DNA of 48,366 nucleotides from Arthrobacter sulfonylureivorans (GCA_004000035.1 RJAE01000019.1:1-48366), one strand, 5' to 3'; numbered from the stretch's first letter, positions 37,381 to 46,244 are shown. The notes: generated by a model not told the origin, from the letters alone. Numbers and translations are program-made.

Positions 37381-38751
37381 TCAGCCCTCGGCGTGGGCGT
37401 CAGCCAGCGTCAGCGCCTCGTCCAGGATGGCCAGGCCGGTCCGGGCGTCCTGGACGCTGATGTTCAGCGGCGGCACCACGTGGATCCGGTTGAAGTTGGC
37501 GAACGGCAGCAGCCCGCGGGACTTGCAAGCCGCGATCACCTCGTTCATTTCCGGGCTTGAGGAGCCGTACGGCGCCAGCGGCTCGCGGGTGGCCCGGTTT
37601 TTCACCAGTTCCACTGCCCAGAAGGCCCCGACGCCGCGCACCTCGCCGACCGATTCATGTTTCACCGCCAACTCCGCGAGCCCGGGACCGAACACGTCGG
37701 TACCCAGCGAAGCGGCATGCTCCACCATCTGCTCCTCACGCATCGCGTTGATCGTCGCCACCGCCGCGGCACAGGCCAGCGGATGTCCGGAGTAGGTCAG
37801 GCCGCCCGGATAGACCCGCTTGGCGAAGGTCGCGAAGATCTCCTCGGAGATCGCCACACCGCCCAGCGGCACGTAGCCGGAGTTCACGCCCTTGGCGAAG
37901 GTCAGCAGGTCGGGCACCACCTCCGCGTGGTCTATCGCGAACCACTTGCCGGAGCGGCCGAAGCCGGCCATCACTTCGTCGGCGATAAACACGATCCCGT
38001 ACTTGGTCGCCAGCTCGCGGACACCCTCCAGGTAGCCCGGCGGCGGCACCATGATGCCCGCGGTGCCTGGGATGGACTCCAGCACGATCGCGGCAAAGCG
38101 GTCGGCGCCCTCCAGCTGGATGGTGGTCTCCAGATGCTCCAGCGCGCGCTGGCATTCCTGCGCTTCGTCCTCGGCGTGGAACTGGCTGCGGTACAGGAAC
38201 GGCGCATGGAAATGGACCGTGCCCGCATTCCCGTAGTCATTGGCCACCCGCCGCGGGTCGCCGGTGATGTTCACGGCCAGCGCGGTGCCACCGTGGTAGG
38301 AACGGTAGGCGGAGAGCACCTTGTAGCGGCCGGTGTGCAGCCGGGCCATCCGCACCGCATGCTCCACGGCCTCCGCGCCGCCGTTCGTGAAGAAGATCCG
38401 GTTCAGGTCGCCGGGGGTCAGTTCGGCGATCAGCCGGGCGGCCTCCGAGCGGGCGGCGTTCACATGCTGCGGTGCCACGGTGCACAGCAGCCCCGCCTGC
38501 TCCTGGATCGCAGCCACTACCTTGGGATGTTGGTGGCCGATGTTCGTGTTGACCAGCTGCGAGGAGAAGTCCAGCAGCTTGTTGCCCTCGCCGTCCCAGA
38601 CCCAGGAGCCTTCCGCCCGGGTAATAACCATGGGCGTGATCAGTTCCTGCGCGGACCAGGAATGGAACACATGCTGGCGGTCCAACTGGTACGCGCGGCG
38701 GCCGGCTTCCAGTTCCTCGGCGCTCAATGCTGTGCCGGTGGTGGTGGTCAT
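37381..38751 (-). CDS. Class III PLP aminotransferase (omega-amino acid type)
   Basis: A 456-residue class III aminotransferase. The N-terminal part is FHSWSAQELITPMVITRAEGSWVWDGEGNKLLDFSSQLVNTNIGH. The PLP-binding residues include the Asp in GIVFIADEVMAGFGRSG and the Schiff-base Lys in LLTFAKGVNSGYVPLGGV near residue 284. It would transfer an amino group from an omega-amino acid such as beta-alanine, GABA or 3-aminoisobutyrate to a keto acid, giving a semialdehyde. ATG 38751 follows GAGGAGAG. Upstream on the same strand, 78 bases away, is the semialdehyde dehydrogenase that could use its product. Confidence 0.92.
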   Translation of the reverse strand: MTTTTGTALSAEELEAGRRAYQLDRQHVFHSWSAQELITPMVITRAEGSWVWDGEGNKLLDFSSQLVNTNIGHQHPKVVAAIQEQAGLLCTVAPQHVNAARSEAARLIAELTPGDLNRIFFTNGGAEAVEHAVRMARLHTGRYKVLSAYRSYHGGTALAVNITGDPRRVANDYGNAGTVHFHAPFLYRSQFHAEDEAQECQRALEHLETTIQLEGADRFAAIVLESIPGTAGIMVPPPGYLEGVRELATKYGIVFIADEVMAGFGRSGKWFAIDHAEVVPDLLTFAKGVNSGYVPLGGVAISEEIFATFAKRVYPGGLTYSGHPLACAAAVATINAMREEQMVEHAASLGTDVFGPGLAELAVKHESVGEVRGVGAFWAVELVKNRATREPLAPYGSSSPEMNEVIAACKSRGLLPFANFNRIHVVPPLNISVQDARTGLAILDEALTLADAHAEG

Positions 38752-38829
38752 TTGTCTCTCCTCAAACTACGACGGCGGACGGTCGGCTCGGCGGGGCAGC
38801 TGCGGCAGGCGCGTGCCGGCCCGGCCGGA

Positions 38830-40323
38830 TCATGCATTCTGCGGGAAGCCCAAGTTGATGCCGCCATGGCTCGGGTCCAGCCAGCGGGTGGTCACCACCT
38901 TGCCGCGGGTGAAGAAGTGCACGCCCTCGGAACCGTGGGCGTGGCTGTCGCCGAACAGCGAGTTCTTCCAGCCGCCGAACGAGTAGTACGCCATCGGCAC
39001 CGGGATCGGGACGTTGATGCCCACCATACCCACCTGCACCTCGTTCTCGAAGCGGCGGGCAGCCCCGCCGTCGTTGGTGAAAATCGCGGTGCCATTGCCG
39101 TACGGGTTCTCGTTGATCAGGGCCAGCCCCTCGTCGTAGCCGGGCACCCGCACCACGGACAGGACCGGCCCGAAGATCTCGTCGGTGTAGATGGACATCT
39201 CCGGCGTCACCCGGTCGAACAACGTCGCGGCCAGGAAGAAGCCGTCGCCCTCGGCATCAGGTTCCACCGTGCGCCCATCCAGCACCAATTCGGCGCCCGC
39301 GTCCTCGCCCGCCGCGATGTAGCCGGCCACCTTGTCCCGGTGCGCCGCCGTGACCAGCGGCCCCATATCCGTGCCGCGCATGCCGTCGCCCACGCGTAGC
39401 TTCGCGGTGCGCTCGGCGATCTTGGCCACCAGTTCGTCGGCGACCGACTCCACCGCTACCACCGCGGAAATCGCCATGCAGCGCTCGCCGGCGGAGCCGT
39501 AGCCGGCGTTGACCGCGGCGTCCGCGGCCAGGTCCAGGTCCGCATCCGGCAGCACCAGCATGTGGTTCTTCGCCCCGCCCAGCGCCTGCACCCGCTTGCC
39601 GGAGGCGGTGCCGCGCTCGTAGACGTAGCGGGCGATCGGCGTCGAACCGACGAAGGAAACGGACGTGATCTCCGGATGCTCCAGCAGCGCGTCCACGGAC
39701 TCCTTGTCGCCGTGCACCACATTGAACACGCCGTCCGGCAGCCCCGCTTCCTTCCACAGCTCGGCCAGCCAGTTGGCCGCCGTCGGATCCTTCTCGCTCG
39801 GCTTGAGCACCACCGTGTTACCGGCGGCGATGGCCACCGGGAAGAACCACATGGGCACCATCGCCGGGAAGTTGAACGGGGAGATAATCGCCGCCGGTCC
39901 CACCGGCTGCCGCAGCGAATGGACGTCCACCTTGGTGGAAGCGTTCTCCGTGTAGCCGCCCTTGAGCATGTGCGGGATGCCGCAGGCGAACTCCACCACC
40001 TCCAGCCCGCGGGACACCTCGCCGAGCGCGTCGTCCAGCACCTTGCCGTGCTCGGCCGTGATGATCGCGGCCAGCTCGCCCTTGCGGGCGTTCAGCAGCT
40101 CGCGGAAGGTGAAGAGGATCTGGACGCGGCGCGCCAGCGACGTGTCGCGCCAGGCCGGAAACGCTGCCGCCGCCGCCTGCACCGCTTGGTGGACGACGGC
40201 GGAGCTCGCCAACGCCACGCGGGAGGAGACTTTGCCGGTGGCCGGGTTGGTCACCTCGCCCAGCCGGCTGTCCGGATCGGGGTTTACGTAACTGCCGTCG
40301 ATCCAGTGCTGGATGGTCTGCAC
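38830..40323 (-). CDS. mmsA: CoA-acylating methylmalonate-semialdehyde dehydrogenase
   Basis: A 497-residue aldehyde dehydrogenase of the MMSDH type. The family mark ISPFNFPAMVPMWFFPVAIA is near residue 145, VALGGAKNHM-type sequence (QALGGAKNHMLVLPDADL) near 255, and the catalytic Cys is in SAGERCMAIS near 285. The enzyme converts malonate or methylmalonate semialdehyde to acetyl- or propionyl-CoA without needing a general base Glu. The start is GTG 40323 with AAGGAG close upstream. It is the first gene of a two-gene operon with the aminotransferase and is divergent from pucR, the likely regulator. Confidence 0.94.
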   Translation of the reverse strand: MQTIQHWIDGSYVNPDPDSRLGEVTNPATGKVSSRVALASSAVVHQAVQAAAAAFPAWRDTSLARRVQILFTFRELLNARKGELAAIITAEHGKVLDDALGEVSRGLEVVEFACGIPHMLKGGYTENASTKVDVHSLRQPVGPAAIISPFNFPAMVPMWFFPVAIAAGNTVVLKPSEKDPTAANWLAELWKEAGLPDGVFNVVHGDKESVDALLEHPEITSVSFVGSTPIARYVYERGTASGKRVQALGGAKNHMLVLPDADLDLAADAAVNAGYGSAGERCMAISAVVAVESVADELVAKIAERTAKLRVGDGMRGTDMGPLVTAAHRDKVAGYIAAGEDAGAELVLDGRTVEPDAEGDGFFLAATLFDRVTPEMSIYTDEIFGPVLSVVRVPGYDEGLALINENPYGNGTAIFTNDGGAARRFENEVQVGMVGINVPIPVPMAYYSFGGWKNSLFGDSHAHGSEGVHFFTRGKVVTTRWLDPSHGGINLGFPQNA

Positions 40324-40459
40324 GGTGCTCCTTGGTGTAGTTCAGTGTGGCGTAGTTTTGTGCGGGCAGGGGCCGGTCGGTGCATCCCGGTGGTCGGATC
40401 GTCCTGCTGCGCCCTCTCGGTCTTGGGAACATCCTCCGCCGGCCGCCCGCAACTCACCA

Positions 40460-40503
40460 CTTACACCCTGTCGGAACCAGCATCCCGAGCCTTACACTGT
40501 GTC
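40460..40503. promoter_or_regulatory. Direct repeats (31-bp period) and -10 in front of pucR
   Basis: CTTACACCCTGTC (40460-40472) and CTTACACTGTGTC (40491-40503) match at 11 of 13 positions. Their spacing of 31 bp is about three helical turns. The second copy contains a -10-like TACACT (40493-40498) about 6 bases before the pucR ATG. They lie between pucR and the divergent mmsA operon and could be PucR binding sites. Confidence 0.6.
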
Positions 40504-40504
40504 A

Positions 40505-42112
40505 ATGACGCTCACGGTGCAGGATGTTTTGGAGCTGGACGTGGTGCGCGCCGGAGCACCGGAGATCCTCGCCGGAAAGGATGCCTTGGCCTCGGCGGTC
40601 CGCTGGGTGCATGTGGCCGAGCTGAAGAGCCTGGCCGGACTGCTGGAAGGCGGCGAGCTGGTCCTCACTACCGGCCTGGCGTTCGAGGATTCCGCCGCGG
40701 ATGCAGCCCGCTATCTCGGTGAGCTGGCAGCGGCAGGTGCAGCCGGCGTCGTCGTCGAAATCACCGCGCAGCGGCCGCAGACCGCAGCGGCACTGCGCCA
40801 GGCCGCACAGGATGCCGCCCTGCCGGTGGTTCTGCTGACCCGGCGCATCCGTTTCGTAGAGGTCACCGAGGTAGTGCACCGCCTGCTGGTGTCCGGGCAG
40901 TTGGCGCAGCTGGAGCGGGCCAGGCAGGTGCACGAAACCTTCACCATGCTCAGCTTGGAGAATGCGCCGCCGGAGGAGATCGTGGCGCGGGCGGCCGAGC
41001 TGATGGGCGCGCCGGTGGTGCTGGAGGACGTGGCGCACCTGGTGCTGGCCTTCGCGTCCGCCGGGATGCCGGCCTCGGAACTGCTCAACGGGTGGGCCGA
41101 ACGGTCCCGGCTGGTGCATTACCGCGAGGAGACGGCACGGGCCGGGGCCGCGGGATGGCTGCAGACGCCCGTGGGGCTGCGCGGTCAGCGCTGGGGCCGC
41201 CTGGTGGTGCCTGCTCCCGGGGGACCGGCGGGCGCAGACGGCGACGGCGCCATGGTGTTGGAACGCGCCGGCCAGGCGCTGACCATCAACCGGATGGCCG
41301 AACGGGACCAGCGCGAACTCGGCCATCAGGCGCGCGCCGGATTGCTGCACGAACTGCGCCGCCCCGGGGCGCTGGAAGAAGCCGAAGCCTTGGCCCGCGC
41401 GTCCGCCCTCGGCCTGGCCGCGGCTCCGGTGTACCTGCCGGTGGTGTTCCGGTTGAGCCGGCGGCCCGGCGAAGAACCGATCGAAGTGCAGCGACGCGAG
41501 CGGGCACTGCTGGACATGCTGCACAATGTGCTGGCAAACGCCCGGGTGCCGGCCCTGGCCGCCAGCCTGCAAGCCGGTGCCCTCGGACTGTTAGTGTCCG
41601 TGCCCGCCAGACAACTCGAAGACCCTGTGCTGGAACGGCTGTGCGGGCAGCTGGCCGAGCAAACCAGCGTCGATTGGGCTGTTGGCGTAGGCCGCGGCCG
41701 GCCGGACCTGCTGGCTGCCGCGGCAGGACTGGACGAAGCCGCGCATGTGGCCGAATCTGCGGCCGGGCTTGGCTCCGCCGCCGGGCTCGGAGGCGGCCGG
41801 CGGTTCTACCGATCGGCCGATGTCCGGCTGCGCGGATTGCTCTCTATGTTGCGCGACGACCCGCGCGCGGCAGCCTTCGCGGACGCCGAGCTCGCCCCCA
41901 TCAGCCAGGACGCCGAAGCCCTCGACCTGCTCCTGCACTATCTGGAATCCGGTGGGAACAAGGCCCAACTGGCCCGCAACGGCTACCTCAGCCGCCCCAC
42001 GCTGTACGCCAAACTGGCGCGGCTGCAGGAGAAGCTGGGCGTCACGCTCGACGACGCCGAGTCGCGGACCTCGCTCCACGTTGCACTGCTGCTGCGCGGG
42101 CTGCGCAGCTGA
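40505..42112 (+). CDS. PucR family transcriptional regulator
   Basis: A 535-residue regulator. Residues about 5-130 form the PucR N-terminal domain (VQDVLELDVVRAGAPEILAG, SLAGLLEGGELVLTTGLAF). A central GGDEF-like CdaR region follows, and residues about 475-530 form the PucR-type helix-turn-helix: LLHYLESGGNKAQLARNGYLSRPTLYAKLARLQEKLGV. PucR proteins respond to purine, pyrimidine or GABA/beta-alanine breakdown products and usually activate a divergent catabolic operon, here aminotransferase-mmsA. The ATG at 40505 has no ribosome binding site and lies right after a -10-like TACACT, so the mRNA may be leaderless. The long open frame before it, from 40313, is not coding. Confidence 0.9.
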   Translation: MTLTVQDVLELDVVRAGAPEILAGKDALASAVRWVHVAELKSLAGLLEGGELVLTTGLAFEDSAADAARYLGELAAAGAAGVVVEITAQRPQTAAALRQAAQDAALPVVLLTRRIRFVEVTEVVHRLLVSGQLAQLERARQVHETFTMLSLENAPPEEIVARAAELMGAPVVLEDVAHLVLAFASAGMPASELLNGWAERSRLVHYREETARAGAAGWLQTPVGLRGQRWGRLVVPAPGGPAGADGDGAMVLERAGQALTINRMAERDQRELGHQARAGLLHELRRPGALEEAEALARASALGLAAAPVYLPVVFRLSRRPGEEPIEVQRRERALLDMLHNVLANARVPALAASLQAGALGLLVSVPARQLEDPVLERLCGQLAEQTSVDWAVGVGRGRPDLLAAAAGLDEAAHVAESAAGLGSAAGLGGGRRFYRSADVRLRGLLSMLRDDPRAAAFADAELAPISQDAEALDLLLHYLESGGNKAQLARNGYLSRPTLYAKLARLQEKLGVTLDDAESRTSLHVALLLRGLRS

Positions 42113-42226
42113 CCCAACCCAGCGGACCCGGACCGTACAACACCTGGATCCCGCAACATCCGGGACCGCACCAACTAAGGGACGCGGCCCATCCCACCGA
42201 AGCCAACCCGCAGATATGGTGGAAGC

Positions 42227-43351
42227 ATGAGCCACACCAGCGATACGGCACAATTCAGCACCAAAGGCGCCTACGTCCACAGCGGCGAAGAATTCGACCG
42301 GGACACCAGCTACATCGAGGACCGGATCGTGGCCGATCCCGATGCCGTCCGTGCCTCGGACGGGCCGACCGGCGGCACCATCGGCAACCCGAACGGCGGA
42401 CTCGGCGACGGCGCCAAAGCCTGGCCGGTGGAGGCCGGCCGCTACCGCCTGGTCGCCGCCCGCGCCTGCCCCTGGGCCAACCGCGCCATCATCGTGCGCC
42501 GGCTGCTCGGGCTCGAAGACGCCATCTCGCTGGGCCTGCCCGGCCCCACCCACGACGCCCGCTCCTGGACCTTCGACCTGGACCCGGATGGCCGGGACCC
42601 GGTGCTGGGCACCGAGCGCCTGCAGGAGAACTACTTCAAACGTTTCCCGGACTACCCCCGCGGCATCACCGTTCCGGCCATGGTGGACGAGGCGAGCGGT
42701 GCCGTCGTCACCAATGACTACCCGCAGATGACCCTGGACTTCTCCACTGAGTGGAAGGATTTCCACCGCGACGGCGCCCCGGACCTGCTGCCGGCCGACA
42801 AGCTCGAGGAAATGCAGCCGGTCATCAAGCGGATCTACACCGAGGTCAACAACGGCGTCTACCGCTGCGGTTTCGCCGGCTCGCAGGAAGCCTACAACGC
42901 CGCCTATGACCGGCTCTGGGCCGCCATGGATTGGCTCGAGGAGCGCCTCACCAACCAGCGCTACCTGATGGGCGACACCATCACCGAAGCCGACGTCCGC
43001 CTCTTCACCACGCTGGCCCGCTTCGACGCTGTCTACCACGGCCACTTCAAGTGCAACCGGAACAAGCTGAGCGAGATGCCCGCGCTGTGGGGCTACGCCC
43101 GCGACCTGTTCCAGACCCCGGGCTTCGGCGACACCACCGACTTCGTGCAGATCAAGCAGCACTATTACATCGTGCACGAGGACATCAACCCCACCCGGAT
43201 CGTCCCGCGAGGCCCCGACCTCTCCGGCTGGCTGACCGAGCACGGCCGCGAAGCCCTCGGCGGCAGCCCGTTCGGAAACGGCACCGCACCGGGCCCGGTC
43301 CGGGAATCCGAACGCGTCATCCCAGGCCACAATCCGCTCTACCCCGCCTGA
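42227..43351 (+). CDS. GST-fold reductase of the CPWA (glutathionyl-hydroquinone reductase) type
   Basis: A 374-residue Xi-class GST-fold protein. The active-site Cys81 lies in ARACPWANRAIIVRRLLGLED, the CPWA signature. The C-terminal helical domain has ERLTNQRYLMGDTITEADVRLFTTLARFDAVYHGHFKCN. The enzyme removes thiol adducts from quinones; since actinobacteria make mycothiol, this is its probable partner thiol. ATG 42227 follows GGTGGAAGC. It is 114 bases after pucR and six bases before the hydrolase gene, on the same strand, so the latter two are likely coupled. Confidence 0.9.
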   Translation: MSHTSDTAQFSTKGAYVHSGEEFDRDTSYIEDRIVADPDAVRASDGPTGGTIGNPNGGLGDGAKAWPVEAGRYRLVAARACPWANRAIIVRRLLGLEDAISLGLPGPTHDARSWTFDLDPDGRDPVLGTERLQENYFKRFPDYPRGITVPAMVDEASGAVVTNDYPQMTLDFSTEWKDFHRDGAPDLLPADKLEEMQPVIKRIYTEVNNGVYRCGFAGSQEAYNAAYDRLWAAMDWLEERLTNQRYLMGDTITEADVRLFTTLARFDAVYHGHFKCNRNKLSEMPALWGYARDLFQTPGFGDTTDFVQIKQHYYIVHEDINPTRIVPRGPDLSGWLTEHGREALGGSPFGNGTAPGPVRESERVIPGHNPLYPA

Positions 43352-43356
43352 TCGCC

Positions 43357-44178
43357 ATGTCCCGCCCCTTGGATGACGACGGCGGTGCCCGCCCCTTGGA
43401 TGACGACGGCGGTGCCCGCCCCTTGGATGACGACGGCGGCGGCCGCCCTCGGATTGCCGTCAGCTACGCGCGGGACGCGCCATCCCATCCGGCGTGGTTC
43501 TCAAAGCATCTGGCGGACTTGGCCCAGCGGGCCGCTGCCGGCCTGAGTGTCGCCGGAGCGGAACCCATCGTCCTGAATTCGGCCTCCGGACACGTCTTCA
43601 GTGCGCTGGACTACGACGGCGTGGTCATCCTTGGGGGCGGCGACGTGGACCCCGCCCGCTACGGCGGCGATACCGACGAACCGACCGTGCACTGTGTGGA
43701 TACCGGGGCGGACGAGGCCGAGATCGACTTAGTCAACGGCGCCATCGAAAACGGCCGACCCGTGCTCGGAATCTGCCGCGGACTCCAGCTCATTAACGTT
43801 GCCTTCGCGGGCTCGCTGATTGAAGACCTCGGCCCGGATTCCCTCCACAAGATCCACCAGCCGCAGCCGCCCATGGCGAACCACCCGGTGCACATTGCAC
43901 GCGACAGCCTGCTGGCCAGCGCACTCGGCACGGACTCCATTCCGGTCCAGTCCGGCCACCATCAGGCGGTTCGCCGGCTCGGCGACCGGCTACGCGTGGT
44001 GGCAACGGCGGCCGACGGCGTGGTCGAAGCCGTGGAACTAGCCCGTCCCGATGAAGGCTGGCTGCTCGCAGTGCAATGGCATCCCGAAGAACCCGGCTCA
44101 CCCGACGGCCAACTCCAAGCGTTGCTTAAACCCTTCGTCGAAGCCTGCCGACAGACTCCGGTAGGCATGGCCGGGTAG
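43357..44178 (+). CDS. PuuD-like gamma-glutamyl hydrolase (class I glutamine amidotransferase fold)
   Basis: A 273-residue protein. The catalytic Cys140 is in LGICRGLQLINVAF, and the His242/Glu244 pair is in VQWHPEEPG, with ILGGGDVDPARYGG marking the peptidase C26 fold. It would cleave gamma-glutamyl bonds, as in gamma-glutamyl-GABA of the putrescine route. The start ATG 43357 is six bases past the stop of the preceding gene. The N-terminus is odd: RPLDDDGGA, RPLDDDGGA and RPLDDDGGG are encoded by three tandem 27-bp units before the conserved domain begins at RIAVSYARD. Confidence 0.9.
   Translation: MSRPLDDDGGARPLDDDGGARPLDDDGGGRPRIAVSYARDAPSHPAWFSKHLADLAQRAAAGLSVAGAEPIVLNSASGHVFSALDYDGVVILGGGDVDPARYGGDTDEPTVHCVDTGADEAEIDLVNGAIENGRPVLGICRGLQLINVAFAGSLIEDLGPDSLHKIHQPQPPMANHPVHIARDSLLASALGTDSIPVQSGHHQAVRRLGDRLRVVATAADGVVEAVELARPDEGWLLAVQWHPEEPGSPDGQLQALLKPFVEACRQTPVGMAG
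43363..43443 (+). repeat. Three tandem 27-bp units at the start of the hydrolase gene
   Basis: The unit CGCCCCTTGGATGACGACGG plus seven bases occurs three times (43363-43389, 43390-43416, 43417-43443), the last with a changed end. It is in frame and encodes nine residues, so copy-number change would lengthen or shorten the protein without a frameshift. Confidence 0.95.
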
Positions 44179-44333
44179 GGCAATTGCCTCATATCGTCCG
44201 CTTCCTCAACTCTCGGTGCGGGCACCTAACCAGTTCTTAGCTGTAGTCCGGCGGGAACCGTTCTCATCGGACTTCGGGCCGTTTCTAGGAGCCATCCGAC
44301 TCCATCCGAAAAATGTCCGCCCCGGCTTATAGG

Positions 44334-44348
44334 CTGGTTTCAAACCAG
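44334..44348. promoter_or_regulatory. Palindrome just after a -10-like element upstream of the DUF222-HNH gene
   Basis: CTGGTTT-C-AAACCAG is a perfect 7-bp inverted repeat directly after TATAGG (44328-44333). AACCAGTTC also occurs at 44228-44236 and 44343-44351, a repeat that may be part of the same control region. The 44179-44469 gap also holds the hairpin 44431-44450 (GCAT-T-GCCC / GGGCATGC); nothing else was recognised. Confidence 0.5.
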
Positions 44349-44469
44349 TTCAGTACCAATCGTTGGCTATCGGGTTGGGGTTTTCCTGGTGGCGTTGGCG
44401 GGCTTTGCTCCGCGACCGTTCGTAGTCGATGCATTGCCCTGTGGGCATGCTGAAGATTGAGACGCACTG

Positions 44470-46185
44470 ATGGTTGATCCGGCAGCACTCGAACCACCCG
44501 CCGCGGCTGCGGCTGCCGCGGTGCCGTTCGCCAGCGGTGAGGTGCCCGTAGTCAACGGCTCGGCGATCGCGTTGCCGCCGGTCGATCTGGAGGCGCCTGC
44601 GGCCGGGTTGGTGGACCAGATCACCGCCAGGGAGAACGCGAAGGACGCGATCGCCGCGGAGCAGGCCAGGCTCATGGTCGCCCTGGATCAGCGGATCCGT
44701 GCCGAGCGGGCCGCCAAGGGCGTGCCCGCCGCCCGGCAGGGTGAAGGGATCGCCAAGCAGGTCGGGTTGGCGCGCCGGGAATCACCGAACTACGGCGCTT
44801 TGCTGCTGGGCCGGGCCAAGGTGCTGGTCAACCAGATGCCGCACACGCTCCAGGCACTCGGGGCGGGGAGACTGAACGAGCATCGGGCGGCGATTCTGGT
44901 CAGGGAAACTGACTGCCTGAACCTGGAGCACCGGGCGGTGGTGGATGAGGAACTGGCCGGGAACCCGGACCGCCTGCACGGGCTCGGGAACCGGCAGTTG
45001 GAAGCCGAAGCCAAACGCGCCGCCTACCGGTTGGACCCGCACGCGGTGGTGAAGCGGGCCGCGAAGGCCGAAGCGGACCGGTATGTCTCCTCCCGGCCCG
45101 AACCGGATGTGATGGTGTCCGTGAGGACCTTGTTGCCGGTGGTGCAGGGGATCGCGGTGATGGCCGCGCTGCAGCAGGAAGCGGACCGGCTGGCCAACGC
45201 CGGGGACCCGCGGACCCGGGGCCAGGTGATGGCCGATACCGTGTTTGAACGCGTCACCGGCCGTTCCACCGCCGACCCCGCCCGCCTGGAACTGCAGCTG
45301 GTGATGACCGACCGGGCGCTGCTGCAGGGCGAGAGGGAACCGGCCTGGCTCACCGGGTACGGCATCGTCCCGGCGCAGTACGCCCGGGACCTGATCCGGC
45401 TGCCCCAGGACCCGCAGGAGCTGGCCACTGCCGCTACCGGTGGGAATCAAGCCGGCCAAAGCCCACCGCCTCGGAACCCGTCCGGTCCACCGGGCAGCGG
45501 CTTCGGGCAGAAGGCTCCGCCTGATGCGGGAACCGGGCAGAAGGCGCCGCCGGCCGGGACGGAGCCGGGCTGGAAGACCGCCCGCGAGCAGGCCCGGCTG
45601 GTCAGGCTGCGGAACCTGAAAGTCGGCGGCGTGGAGGATGTCTGGATCCGGCGGCTGTACACCGCGCCCGGGGACGGGCAGTTGCTGGGCATGGACTCGA
45701 AGGCCCGGAAGTTCCCGGACGGGATCCGGCGGATGGTCATGGCCCGGGACGCTTTCTGCGGCGGTCCCTGGTGCGACGCGCCGATCCGGCACATCGACCA
45801 CATCGTCGCGTGGTCCGAGGGCGGACCCACCACCCTGGCCAACGGGCAGGGGCTGTGCGAGCGCTGCAACCACGCCAAGGAAGCCGACGGCTGGTCCACC
45901 AAACCCATCGACGCACCCCTTCACAGCGTGGAAACCACCACCCCGACCGGCCACACCTACACCTCCACCGCACCACCCCTACCCGGCACCACTCCGAGCG
46001 GACCGATGGCAGCGGCAGCATCTGCACCGCGTGGACAGCAAACTGCACGAGAGCCGCGGCTCTTGGTGGGGGCTGCCCTTCGCCAAGCGGGTGCTGCCGA
46101 CGGCGGCCGTCCCGGTAGCGGTACAGAGAGTGGCTGGGCGGTTGTCCGTATCCCGCGGAAAGAACTAATTCGCCCTGCAGCCTGA
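44470..46185 (+). CDS. DUF222 (13E12-type) HNH endonuclease-family protein
   Basis: A 571-residue protein. Residues about 45-300 form DUF222: helical, with KVLVNQMPHTLQALGAGRLNEHRAAILVRE and LELQLVMTDRALLQGEREP. A Gly/Pro-rich linker (about 318-360, with GQKAPP twice) follows. The HNH nuclease site is at about 430-465: FCGGPWCDAPIRHIDHIVAWSEGG, with His441, Asp443 and His444, then GLCERCNHAKEADGW closing the zinc/metal site. The tail after residue 500 is low-complexity. Such proteins may be remnants or drivers of mobile elements or act in DNA processing; their role is unproven. ATG 44470 has only a weak TTGAGA upstream. Confidence 0.92.
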   Translation: MVDPAALEPPAAAAAAAVPFASGEVPVVNGSAIALPPVDLEAPAAGLVDQITARENAKDAIAAEQARLMVALDQRIRAERAAKGVPAARQGEGIAKQVGLARRESPNYGALLLGRAKVLVNQMPHTLQALGAGRLNEHRAAILVRETDCLNLEHRAVVDEELAGNPDRLHGLGNRQLEAEAKRAAYRLDPHAVVKRAAKAEADRYVSSRPEPDVMVSVRTLLPVVQGIAVMAALQQEADRLANAGDPRTRGQVMADTVFERVTGRSTADPARLELQLVMTDRALLQGEREPAWLTGYGIVPAQYARDLIRLPQDPQELATAATGGNQAGQSPPPRNPSGPPGSGFGQKAPPDAGTGQKAPPAGTEPGWKTAREQARLVRLRNLKVGGVEDVWIRRLYTAPGDGQLLGMDSKARKFPDGIRRMVMARDAFCGGPWCDAPIRHIDHIVAWSEGGPTTLANGQGLCERCNHAKEADGWSTKPIDAPLHSVETTTPTGHTYTSTAPPLPGTTPSGPMAAAASAPRGQQTAREPRLLVGAALRQAGAADGGRPGSGTESGWAVVRIPRKELIRPAA

Positions 46186-46198
46186 CGGGGGGAGTGGT

Positions 46199-46228
46199 GT
46201 GGGGACAACCAGGGCGGCTGGTTCCCAC
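46199..46228. terminator. Hairpin between the DUF222-HNH gene and the MerR gene
   Basis: GTGGG(GAC)AACCAG (46199-46212) pairs with CTGGTTCCCAC (46218-46228) over a GGCGG loop, between convergent genes. It is probably a bidirectional terminator, without a T-run. Confidence 0.55.
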
Positions 46229-46244
46229 GCCCCTTGTGCGGAGC

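Noticed and set aside
40313-40504. Upstream extension of PucR
   Set aside because: The translation is not PucR-like and covers the divergent promoter region; known PucR N-termini begin at TLTVQDVLELD.
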